15,158 bases of DNA from Deltaproteobacteria bacterium. Lineage in GTDB: Bacteria > Myxococcota > UBA727 > JABDBI01. The stretch covers positions 1 to 15,158 of the forward strand of contig JAESQZ010000182.1 of the NCBI GenBank assembly GCA_016764955.1, given 5' to 3'. Position numbers and translations under genes: made by a program. The first letter of the stretch is position 1. Every line of letters begins with the position of its first letter. This document shows, in pieces, positions 7,818-13,092 of this stretch. Below the pieces are notes generated by a model that was not told where the DNA came from, made no database searches, and saw only the letters and a program-made list of their open reading frames with translations.

Positions 7818-8919
7818 CCAAGATATAAAGCCCCCTGAGCGACCCATACGTTCTATCAGCAAGAACGCTGTCTACACAGTGGTTTCCGTTGGAGTAGCGG
7901 CGATTTTACTTGTTATCTGGCTCATACCAACGTCTCCCCAGGCACAAAGAAATAATGGCTTAAACTCTGCCCAGGATGCCTCTCATGCATCTGTTATGCA
8001 GAGATTTGACTCCCTTTCAAACATGCCAGAGACATACGATGAGGTTGTCCCCGAGATGGCTCCCGAACCAAAACAGGATGCCGCTGTGACAGCGAAACGG
8101 AAAGAGGCTCGGACAGTCGTCACTAGAGAGGTTGGCGCTCTCGCAAATAAAGAGGAAGTGGAAAAGGCGGCTGATGCCGAAATCTCCTTCTTTTCCACTG
8201 CGCCCAACTCCGGAAACTTCGATCAGTATCCAGAGCCTGCGTATAGGGGTTCTAGCGCGGGCGAAAACACGATGGTGTTCAATAAAAAGGAAAAATTTCT
8301 ACGTGGAAATGGTGCTCAGTCACCTGGGATGCTTCAAGGACAAGCCTCAGACACAGTTATTATGCAAGGAACTTACATCAAGGCTGTTCTCTTGTCAGAG
8401 TTCAGCACAGAGCTTCCTGGCCCCATCTTAGCGCAGGTAATCGAAAACATCTTTGACTCTAGAACAGGTAGGAACCTGCTCATTCCACAAGGGACTAAAG
8501 TAGTTGGTGAGTACAATTCGTCTATCTCGAACGGACAGAATAAAGCACAGGTTGTTTGGACCCGTCTCGTATTTCCAAATACAAGTTCGATTGATTTAGG
8601 CAGGATGCCTGGCGTGGATAGGTCAGGATCCAGCGGCTATAAAGGCAAAGTTGACCGTCACTATGGGGAGTTGGCTGTTGGTGTATTGGTCACCAGCTTA
8701 CTAAGCTCAGGCGTTTCTCTGTCTGCTGGGTCATCAAACCCACACTCCCCTAGCCCCCAAAAAGTTATTTCAAGATCTCTCGGACAGGAGGCAGCCAGAG
8801 TTGGAACGAAAATGGCGGAACAGGCACTAGATATTCAACCAACAATCACAATTAAAGCAGGAACTCAGATCAGTATCTTCTCCACTTCGGATTTGAAACT
8901 GGCTGTTTACAACAACTAA
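7804..8919 (+). CDS. trbI: TrbI, VirB10-type envelope-spanning core protein
   Basis: VirB10/TrbI-family protein spanning both membranes in the T4SS core. It has a short cytoplasmic N-terminus with KPPERP, one membrane helix (about 21-42, AVYTVVSVGVAAILLVIWLI), a flexible periplasmic region, and the C-terminal TrbI domain. That domain holds IMQGTYIKAVLLSEFSTELP, IPQGTKVVGEY and LGRMPGVDRSGSSGYKGKVD, then a small hydrophobic stretch (GVLVTSLLSSG) that may be the outer-membrane antenna helix. No ATG occurs near the 5' end. TTG 7804 sits 8 bases after GAGGT (7791-7795) and is preferred; an in-frame TTG at 7798 is the alternative. It overlaps the trbG end in another frame. The rare start codon may lower its expression relative to TrbG. 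Confidence 0.92.
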   Translation: MNDYNQDIKPPERPIRSISKNAVYTVVSVGVAAILLVIWLIPTSPQAQRNNGLNSAQDASHASVMQRFDSLSNMPETYDEVVPEMAPEPKQDAAVTAKRKEARTVVTREVGALANKEEVEKAADAEISFFSTAPNSGNFDQYPEPAYRGSSAGENTMVFNKKEKFLRGNGAQSPGMLQGQASDTVIMQGTYIKAVLLSEFSTELPGPILAQVIENIFDSRTGRNLLIPQGTKVVGEYNSSISNGQNKAQVVWTRLVFPNTSSIDLGRMPGVDRSGSSGYKGKVDRHYGELAVGVLVTSLLSSGVSLSAGSSNPHSPSPQKVISRSLGQEAARVGTKMAEQALDIQPTITIKAGTQISIFSTSDLKLAVYNN

Positions 8920-8934
8920 AAGGGAGGAGGATAC

Positions 8935-9498
8935 ATGAAAAAAGTTACATCTATCATATTAGCGGGGGTTCTATCTGTTGGATGCGGTGATATACCATAT
9001 TCTGATAATACAAGTCGCAAAGTAGAGGGTCAGCAGACCCCTGAAGATAAAGGGGACAGGAAACCCCCAGTCCACACCCCTGATGGCCCAAAAAAACCTG
9101 GCGAGATGCCTGGTCCCAAAAACATCACCCACGCCGAAAGCAATGTAAAGCCAAATGCTTCCTTTGAAGCGAAGAATGTCCATGCCTTAGAATGGGATTT
9201 GGAAACAGTTCGCCCTGAATCTCCCTGGTTCTCACTAAATGAAGCTAAAAATTACTGTGATTTAAAGGGAAACGAATGGAGGCTGCCAACAGTATGGGAG
9301 TTAACTGTCCTGTTTTCTAGACAGCGAGGTGTTTTGGGAGCTACTAAGACCTTTACAACCTGGACCTCCACTGTGACTTATGATGCCTCTGGACAAAAGA
9401 AATATTGGTTTGCCGCTTTAGGGGCTCCAGTAGAGTTCAGCTCTAATCATGTTCCTCAATATGCTATTGTCGGGGTCCACTGTGTTCGAACATTGTAA
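8935..9498 (+). CDS. Putative lipoprotein with C-terminal DUF1566/Lcl-like domain
   Basis: A 187-residue predicted envelope protein at the end of the trb operon, 15 bp after trbI and behind a strong ribosome binding site AAGGGAGGAGG. Residues 1-17 form a signal with VGC at the lipid position; Ser at -3 is not classic, so lipidation is likely, not certain. Residues 30-62 form a hydrophilic Pro/Gly/Lys-rich linker. From about 85 to the end it resembles the DUF1566/Lcl C-terminal fold: aromatic start, EAKNYCDL, the hallmark NEWRLPTVWEL (113-123), TWTST, and a final CVR. C108 and C183 could form the usual disulfide. Related domains occur in surface adhesins. A role in mating-cell contact is an inference from position. 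Confidence 0.78.
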   Translation: MKKVTSIILAGVLSVGCGDIPYSDNTSRKVEGQQTPEDKGDRKPPVHTPDGPKKPGEMPGPKNITHAESNVKPNASFEAKNVHALEWDLETVRPESPWFSLNEAKNYCDLKGNEWRLPTVWELTVLFSRQRGVLGATKTFTTWTSTVTYDASGQKKYWFAALGAPVEFSSNHVPQYAIVGVHCVRTL

Positions 9499-9520
9499 AT
9501 ATAAGTGAAAAATGGATCTC

Positions 9521-9553
9521 GTCGACAAATTACGTGTTCATGCGTTTGTCGAC
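9521..9553. repeat. Perfect 9-bp dyad next to the DUF2274 promoter
   Basis: GTCGACAAA (9521-9529) and its exact reverse complement TTTGTCGAC (9545-9553) are separated by 15 bases. The right half directly abuts the -35 box at 9554. With half-sites about two helical turns apart and just upstream of the promoter, this looks like a regulator-binding site. A hairpin in the 3' leader of the upstream mRNA is the other possibility. No U-tract follows, so it is not a standard intrinsic terminator. Confidence 0.55.
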
Positions 9554-9581
9554 TTGACTTAGAAACCGAATTCGCTCTAAT
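9554..9581 (+). promoter_or_regulatory. Sigma70-like promoter for the DUF2274 gene
   Basis: TTGACT (9554-9559, 5/6 match to the -35 consensus), a 16-base spacer and TCTAAT (9576-9581, 5/6 match to the -10 consensus). Transcription would start near 9588, about 27 bases before the ATG at 9615. It suggests that the downstream gene can be expressed separately from the trb operon. Confidence 0.5.
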
Positions 9582-9614
9582 CAATTAACTGCCTAACCTT
9601 AAAAGGATTTTAAA

Positions 9615-9830
9615 ATGCTAAAGATACCAACCCCAAAAGAAACCTCAGTTCTCAAGGTTAAAATCACCTCCTCTACCAAAAAGGAGCTGGATACTTTTGT
9701 TTCATATGTGAAATCGGAGCACCCGCACGCCAATCTAGACACTGTCATGGAGGCAATGATTCAAAAAGTCATCCCAAGAGCCGGTGTTGAGGCTAAAAAG
9801 TACAAAGCGTTTAAGAACAGCGCCAAATAG
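9615..9830 (+). CDS. DUF2274-like small protein
   Basis: A 71-residue, basic protein. Its layout fits DUF2274, a family commonly found directly after trbI in trb-type integrative elements: a short N-terminal KIPTPKETSVLKVKITSS strand, then a helix KKELDTFVSYVKSEH, a second helix TVMEAMIQKVIP and a basic tail. The N-terminal strand plus two helices also resembles a ribbon-helix-helix DNA-binding fold, so a regulatory role is possible but unproven. ATG 9615 has AAAGGA about 8 bases upstream. It is separated from the preceding gene by 116 bp with its own promoter, unlike the packed genes before it. Confidence 0.65.
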   Translation: MLKIPTPKETSVLKVKITSSTKKELDTFVSYVKSEHPHANLDTVMEAMIQKVIPRAGVEAKKYKAFKNSAK

Positions 9831-9846
9831 CACTTAGGAGCTAGGT

Positions 9847-9966
9847 GCGGCGTAGTTTTGGCTTCGCCATTAGGGCTATGCCGCCCCAAACCCCACATAC
9901 TGGCTTTTCCTGAGCAGGAAAAGCCCAGCCTCAAACTGAATACTTGGAGAGTTCAGACCTGAGGCT
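9847..9966. other. Non-coding block with three consecutive stem-loops
   Basis: Within about 120 bases there are three nested or adjacent inverted repeats. First, GCGGCGTAG (9847-9855) pairs with CTATGCCGC (9876-9884), one G-U pair, enclosing a small TGGC-TTC-GCCA hairpin (9859-9869). Second, a perfect 10-bp stem GGCTTTTCCT/AGGAAAAGCC (9902-9911/9916-9925) has a 4-base loop. Third, AGCCTCA/TGAGGCT (9927-9933/9960-9966) encloses an inner CTGAA/TTCAG stem (9936-9940/9952-9956). None is followed by a T-tract. It could be an RNA structure at the operon end, a processing or attenuation site, or an origin of transfer. I see no open reading frame in it. Confidence 0.55.
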
Positions 9967-9979
9967 TAAAGTGGGAACG

Positions 9980-10004
9980 AGATTTTTCGGTAAAAATAAA
10001 ATCT
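9980..10004. repeat. Inverted repeat AGATTTT/AAAATCT
   Basis: AGATTTT (9980-9986) and AAAATCT (9998-10004) are exact inverted repeats with an 11-base AT-rich loop, just upstream of the abiE promoter. It may be an additional binding site for the AbiEi antitoxin, since AbiE promoters are known to be repressed through inverted repeats. It is AT-rich, so chance is a real alternative. Confidence 0.35.
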
Positions 10005-10010
10005 TCAGAA

Positions 10011-10039
10011 TTGCCAAATAGTACAATAAGTACTATATT
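10011..10039 (+). promoter_or_regulatory. abiE promoter with embedded operator palindrome
   Basis: TTGCCA (10011-10016, 5/6 to -35), a 17-base spacer and TATATT (10034-10039, 5/6 to -10). A perfect palindrome ATAGTAC-aataa-GTACTAT (10018-10036) fills the spacer and enters the -10 box, so any protein bound there would block polymerase. Known AbiEi antitoxins negatively autoregulate through inverted repeats in their promoter, making AbiEi the obvious candidate. The predicted start point near 10046 would leave only a very short leader before the ATG at 10051. Confidence 0.6.
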
Positions 10040-10050
10040 TGTTTGTAGGT

Positions 10051-10668
10051 ATGGTAACAATTGTGCAAAATCAGAGAGAACGAGCCATAGCCCTATTTCG
10101 TGAAAGGGGTGGAATTATGCGAACAAGGGAGGTGTTAAAGGCCGGGATTTACCAAAGGACGCTTTATTTGATGCGGCAAGAGGGGGTTATAGAGCCTTTA
10201 GCCAGAGGGGTTAATCATTTAGTCGAGATTCCTTTGCCGCCACATGTGGACTTGGTGATAGCTGCCCTAATTGCTCCGAAGTCAACTATTTGCCTGATTT
10301 CCGCCTTAGACTTCCATGGAATTACAACTCAAATACCTCATTTCGTTTATTTGGCTGTTCCTAAGGGAACAAAGGCGCCAAAAATACGATATCCTAACGT
10401 TCGCATTTTCACTTACTCACTGAAAGATTTGGCAGCGGGGATAACAGAGCACACAGTCGGAAATTTTAAAATCCGAGTATCTTCCCCCGAAAAAACAGTT
10501 GTCGACTGTTTTAAGTATAGAAATAAAATAGGGCTAGACGTTGCCATTGAAGCCCTAAAGCTTTGCGTAGAGAGAACGAAAACGTCTCCCGCCAAATTTC
10601 TTAAATATGCGCGAATAGCCAAAGTAAACAAAATCATCTCTCCTTATTTGGAGACACTGTATGCCTAG
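10051..10668 (+). CDS. abiEi: AbiEi-type antitoxin and transcriptional repressor
   Basis: Antitoxin of an AbiE (type IV) toxin-antitoxin and phage-abortive-infection system. The 205-residue protein has an N-terminal winged helix (about 12-55) with GGIMRTREVLKAGIYQRTLY and then GVIEPLARGV, followed by the AbiEi C-terminal domain. That domain includes ISALDFHGITTQIP (about 83-96) and VSSPEKTVVDCFKYR (143-157), a conserved segment of the family. ATG 10051 is chosen; an upstream TTG at 10039 lies inside the -10 box. GTG 10063 is the alternative and has better spacing from AGGT (10047-10050). The stop overlaps abiEii by 8 bp. AbiEi is known to counteract its toxin without direct complex formation and to repress its own promoter. 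Confidence 0.87.
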   Translation: MVTIVQNQRERAIALFRERGGIMRTREVLKAGIYQRTLYLMRQEGVIEPLARGVNHLVEIPLPPHVDLVIAALIAPKSTICLISALDFHGITTQIPHFVYLAVPKGTKAPKIRYPNVRIFTYSLKDLAAGITEHTVGNFKIRVSSPEKTVVDCFKYRNKIGLDVAIEALKLCVERTKTSPAKFLKYARIAKVNKIISPYLETLYA

Positions 10669-11578
10669 AGAAACAAAGAGAAATATCGAAGAATCTGTTC
10701 GTCAGAGACTAAACAATTTGGCAAAAACAAGCGGCAGAGAGCATCAGGATTTGATTCTATCGTACCTGATGGAAAGGTTTTTATACCGCCTTTCTCAGAC
10801 ACGACACAAAAGCACATTCGTACTTAAAGGGGCATTGATGCTTAGGCTGCTTGGCGGTCCATCTCTGTCTCGAGCAACGCGTGATATCGATTTGTTAAGC
10901 GAGAAGTCAATAGCGTTAAAACAGGCTCAGCTTGCGATCGAGGAAATTGTAGATATGCCCGTGCCTCCTGATGGTGTTCGGTTTGATCTAAACACATTGA
11001 AAGTTACAGAAATACAGGGTGGTTCAAGAGATCGGGGTGTTAGGGCTAGTATTATTGGGCACATAGGCTCTGCGCGTGCGACACTGCAAATAGATATAGG
11101 ATCGGGCTACCGGGTAGTGCCTCAAGCAGATGCTGTTGAGTTTCCACAACTTCTCAATTTTGGTTCCCCAAGCCTGTTCGGATACACCGCAGAAAGCATC
11201 ATAGCAGACAAGTTTGAGGCGATGGTTTCTAGAGATGAAACTAATACCAGGTTGAAAGACTTCTATGATATTAGCGTTCTTTTGGAAATTAGACGTTTTG
11301 AAGGCGAGATTCTAGAGGCCGCCATTAATGAAACGTTTGGATATTATGGAACGCTGGTTCCTAATTCAACGCCAATATGTTTCCAGAAAGAATTTTATGA
11401 TAGGAGTGACAAAAAAACTCAATGGAAAACATTTTTGCGGAACAGCAAAATCGAGAGTCCATATTCGTTCCAAGAAGTAGTTTTAAAGGTGAGAGACTTT
11501 TTAATGCCTTTATGTTCGGCAATTAACAAAGGAATCGCAGTGATTAAAGTTTGGGAGCCATCGAGTGGTTGGAAATAA
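10661..11578 (+). CDS. abiEii: AbiEii-type nucleotidyltransferase toxin
   Basis: Toxin of the AbiE pair, a DNA polymerase beta-like nucleotidyltransferase of the AbiEii/AbiGii family (studied members are reported to act as nucleotidyltransferases causing reversible growth arrest). In the 305 residues I see LKGALMLR (55-62), the metal-binding RATRDIDLL with D75 and D77, the third acidic region LQIDIGSGY (142-150), ADKFEAMVSRDE (182-193) and RLKDFYD (197-203). All match the family motifs in order. The usual KGG of the first motif is KGA here, a mild deviation. The C-terminus ends with a W-rich WEPSSGWK as in full-length members. The ATG overlaps abiEi, so translation is coupled. It appears intact. 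Confidence 0.9.
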   Translation: MPRETKRNIEESVRQRLNNLAKTSGREHQDLILSYLMERFLYRLSQTRHKSTFVLKGALMLRLLGGPSLSRATRDIDLLSEKSIALKQAQLAIEEIVDMPVPPDGVRFDLNTLKVTEIQGGSRDRGVRASIIGHIGSARATLQIDIGSGYRVVPQADAVEFPQLLNFGSPSLFGYTAESIIADKFEAMVSRDETNTRLKDFYDISVLLEIRRFEGEILEAAINETFGYYGTLVPNSTPICFQKEFYDRSDKKTQWKTFLRNSKIESPYSFQEVVLKVRDFLMPLCSAINKGIAVIKVWEPSSGWK

Positions 11579-11879
11579 ACGAATTGGATCTAAATTTGAT
11601 GATTTTTTAGCGCAAGATGGAACACTTGCTGAAGTAGAAGCTGTTGCGATTAAACGGGTTCTTGCTTGGCAGATTGAACATGCCATGAAGGAAGATAGAA
11701 TTACCAAGGCTGAAATGGCTGAAAGAATGGGAACAAGCCGCTCTTCTTTAGATAGATTTCTAAACCCTGCCATCACAAGCGTTACACTTCATACAATGGG
11801 CCAGGCCGCTGCAGCACTTGGAAAAATCCTTCATATTGAATTACTAGACGCGCCAATGGGGCTAACGGCGCATATCTAA
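11565..11879 (+). CDS. HigA-like helix-turn-helix regulator, third gene of the abiE operon
   Basis: A 104-residue DNA-binding protein of the XRE/Fis-like group common as antitoxins of RelE/HigB-type toxins. The N-terminus GSKFDDFLAQDG and AVAIKRVLAWQIEHAMKE lead into a helix-turn-helix (about 46-66: ITKAEMAERMGTSRSSLDRFL). A segment SVTLHTMGQAAAALGKILHIEL typical of the family follows. The start is GTG 11565 with GGGAG at 11553-11557; it overlaps the abiEii 3' end by 14 bp. No RelE/HigB-like toxin gene is next to it. It may be an orphan antitoxin, or a regulator of the AbiE operon. The HTH assignment is firm; the partner is not known. Confidence 0.8.
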   Translation: MVGNKRIGSKFDDFLAQDGTLAEVEAVAIKRVLAWQIEHAMKEDRITKAEMAERMGTSRSSLDRFLNPAITSVTLHTMGQAAAALGKILHIELLDAPMGLTAHI

Positions 11880-11943
11880 GTCTGATTTCTCATATTTCAG
11901 GCTCCCTTTTGACCAACATGTTGATGCGTGTTAGACACACATC

Positions 11944-11958
11944 AAATACTAAGTATTT
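11944..11958. repeat. 15-bp perfect palindrome upstream of the putative lipoprotein
   Basis: AAATACT-A-AGTATTT is a perfect palindrome 28 bases before the ATG at 11987. The short GTGT-TAG-ACAC lies just upstream at about 11928-11938. I see no strong promoter here; TTGACC (11909-11914) lacks a good partner -10. A binding site for the HTH protein encoded immediately upstream is a reasonable guess. Confidence 0.35.
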
Positions 11959-11986
11959 ATAGTCAAGTTGTCATTAGGAAATATTC

Positions 11987-12601
11987 ATGAATAAATCATA
12001 TTTTTCGATTCTCGTTTTTGGTTTGCTGCTTCAAATCGGATGTTCTAATAATAACGAGGCTCCAGTAGAGCCAATCAACGATAAGCAAGAGCAATTAAAT
12101 GAAACGCCAGAACAATTAAAAGCAACTCTTATACTAGCTGAGATAAATTCACCTGAACAGATCCAACAAATTCCTTTAGAATTCCACGAGAAAAACTCTG
12201 AAGGAATTTCTTTCATAGCCTCGAAAAACATGGCTTACATGAAAGAAAATACAAGATATAAGGCAATTATAATATTCAATCCAAAACATGCTTTAATCAA
12301 AAAGGTTGAATCGGTTTTTCTTAGTTGGGCGCGCACATCAGATCCTGTTGATCCTAAATTAGGTAAGCCTATCACATCACAATATCCGATATTTCCAAGT
12401 AGAATAAGTTTAATAGAGCAAATAAACTCGCAAGAAATAACATTCACATTCTCTTCAGGCCATCTTACGTTTACACCTCCTAACTGTGAAGATAAACCTG
12501 GTTTATTGGTCATTGGGTTTTACCAAGAATCTACCCAAAAAACACCTAAAGAGGTCTTTCTCGCAGCAATTAACTTAACTCCCGTCTGCCCTGATAAGTG
12601 A
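11987..12601 (+). CDS. Putative lipoprotein of unknown function
   Basis: A 204-residue protein I do not recognise. The N-terminus MNKSYFSILVFGLLLQIGC has a signal core and a possible lipidated Cys19, although Gln at -3 is not a standard lipobox residue. Low-complexity residues NNNEAPVEPINDKQEQLNE follow. The remainder alternates short strands and ends with two further cysteines (NCED and VCPDK), which suggests an extracytoplasmic beta-rich fold. AGGAAA (11976-11981) precedes the ATG. The gene looks more AT-rich than the trb operon and stands alone after the AbiE operon, so it may have been acquired separately. It converges with the next gene. Confidence 0.65.
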   Translation: MNKSYFSILVFGLLLQIGCSNNNEAPVEPINDKQEQLNETPEQLKATLILAEINSPEQIQQIPLEFHEKNSEGISFIASKNMAYMKENTRYKAIIIFNPKHALIKKVESVFLSWARTSDPVDPKLGKPITSQYPIFPSRISLIEQINSQEITFTFSSGHLTFTPPNCEDKPGLLVIGFYQESTQKTPKEVFLAAINLTPVCPDK

Positions 12602-12646
12602 GGTCAAGTTAGATATCTGGAATTATAGACCTTAAGCTTACATGAC

Positions 12647-12961
12647 CTAAGGCATTAGGCAAAACGTTAAGAGCACATAACCTTCTGGAACTGTGCATGG
12701 AGCTTCTCTATCTGTTGGAGCAACCCAATTTTTCGGATTTATTCTTCCCTTACTCTCGTCATAACAACCCCATTCTGGATAAGTACCCTCGTGAAAATTC
12801 TTAAATTTTATATGTAAATCATCAGGGAAGCATTTTTCAGCCCAAGCCCATCTTTCGATAGCCTCAGCTTCCGTTAGTCTATCGTAGCATCTTATTGGGC
12901 TCATGATGGCATTTACCTGAAACGATACAATCAAACTAAGGATCACAAATTTTATCTTCAT
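12647..12961 (-). CDS. Small secreted cysteine-containing protein, unknown
   Basis: Minus-strand gene of 104 residues with a clear signal peptide (MKIKFVILSLIVSFQVNA, cleavage after NA at about 18). The short mature part has five cysteines (IRCYD, EKCFP, WGCYD, PCTV and TFCLMP). Aromatic residues are frequent (RWAWAEKC, YPEWGCY). The start at 12961 is preferred because it begins the signal peptide; an in-frame TTG at 12970 is possible. GAGAGG lies only one base before the ATG, too close to be ideal. It converges with the putative lipoprotein, leaving 45 bp between stops with no clear terminator. I recognise no family. The odd number of cysteines leaves one free or for intermolecular bonding. 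Confidence 0.55.
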   Translation of the reverse strand: MKIKFVILSLIVSFQVNAIMSPIRCYDRLTEAEAIERWAWAEKCFPDDLHIKFKNFHEGTYPEWGCYDESKGRINPKNWVAPTDREAPCTVPEGYVLLTFCLMP

Positions 12962-12997
12962 GCCTCTCAAACGCTTTAAGAACTCTATTCATTCTGC

Positions 12998-13026
12998 TTG
13001 ACCCCAGATCTCACTTATGATCTAAT
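12998..13026 (+). promoter_or_regulatory. Promoter for the tyrosine recombinase
   Basis: TTGACC (12998-13003, 5/6), a 17-base spacer and TCTAAT (13021-13026, 5/6) form a good sigma70-like promoter, with transcription starting near 13033. An inverted repeat AGATC/GATCT (13006-13010/13019-13023) lies between and over the boxes and may be an operator. Whether this promoter belongs to the insertion sequence or to flanking DNA depends on the unmapped left end. Confidence 0.5.
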
Positions 13027-13036
13027 CGAAACAAGT

Positions 13037-13066
13037 CATACATCATAATGTTCCTTATGTTGTATG
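13037..13066. other. dif-like 12-6-12 inverted repeat, candidate recombination site
   Basis: Arms CATACATCATAA (13037-13048) and TTATGTTGTATG (13055-13066) match as inverted repeats at 11 of 12 positions around a 6-base centre TGTTCC. Arms of 11-12 bp with a 6-bp spacer are the geometry of XerC/XerD sites. The right arm matches the E. coli dif XerD arm TTATGTTAAAT at 9 of 11 positions; the inner part of the left arm (CATAA) and the start of the centre (TGT) also match. The outer left arm does not. It lies in the leader of a tyrosine recombinase gene, 26 bases before its ATG. An operator or an IS91 terminal hairpin are alternatives. Confidence 0.55.
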
Positions 13067-13092
13067 GTTGTGAATAGAAGCTAGGAGCTGCG

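Noticed and set aside
9591..9597. GCCTAAC, matching the integron attC core consensus RYYYAAC
   Set aside because: No matching GTTRRRY core site or attC-like fold at a suitable distance, and no integron integrase. A 7-base degenerate match is expected by chance.
10492..10512. Imperfect 21-bp palindrome (AAAACAGT...ACTGTTTT) sharing TTGTCGACT with the dyad at 9521-9553
   Set aside because: It lies inside abiEi over codons for the conserved EKTVVDCFK segment, so protein constraint explains it. The shared nonamer is most likely chance.
12601..12648. Possible bidirectional terminator between the convergent genes (AGGTCA/TGACCT)
   Set aside because: The stem is only 6 bp with a 36-base loop and there is no T-tract on either strand, so it does not qualify.
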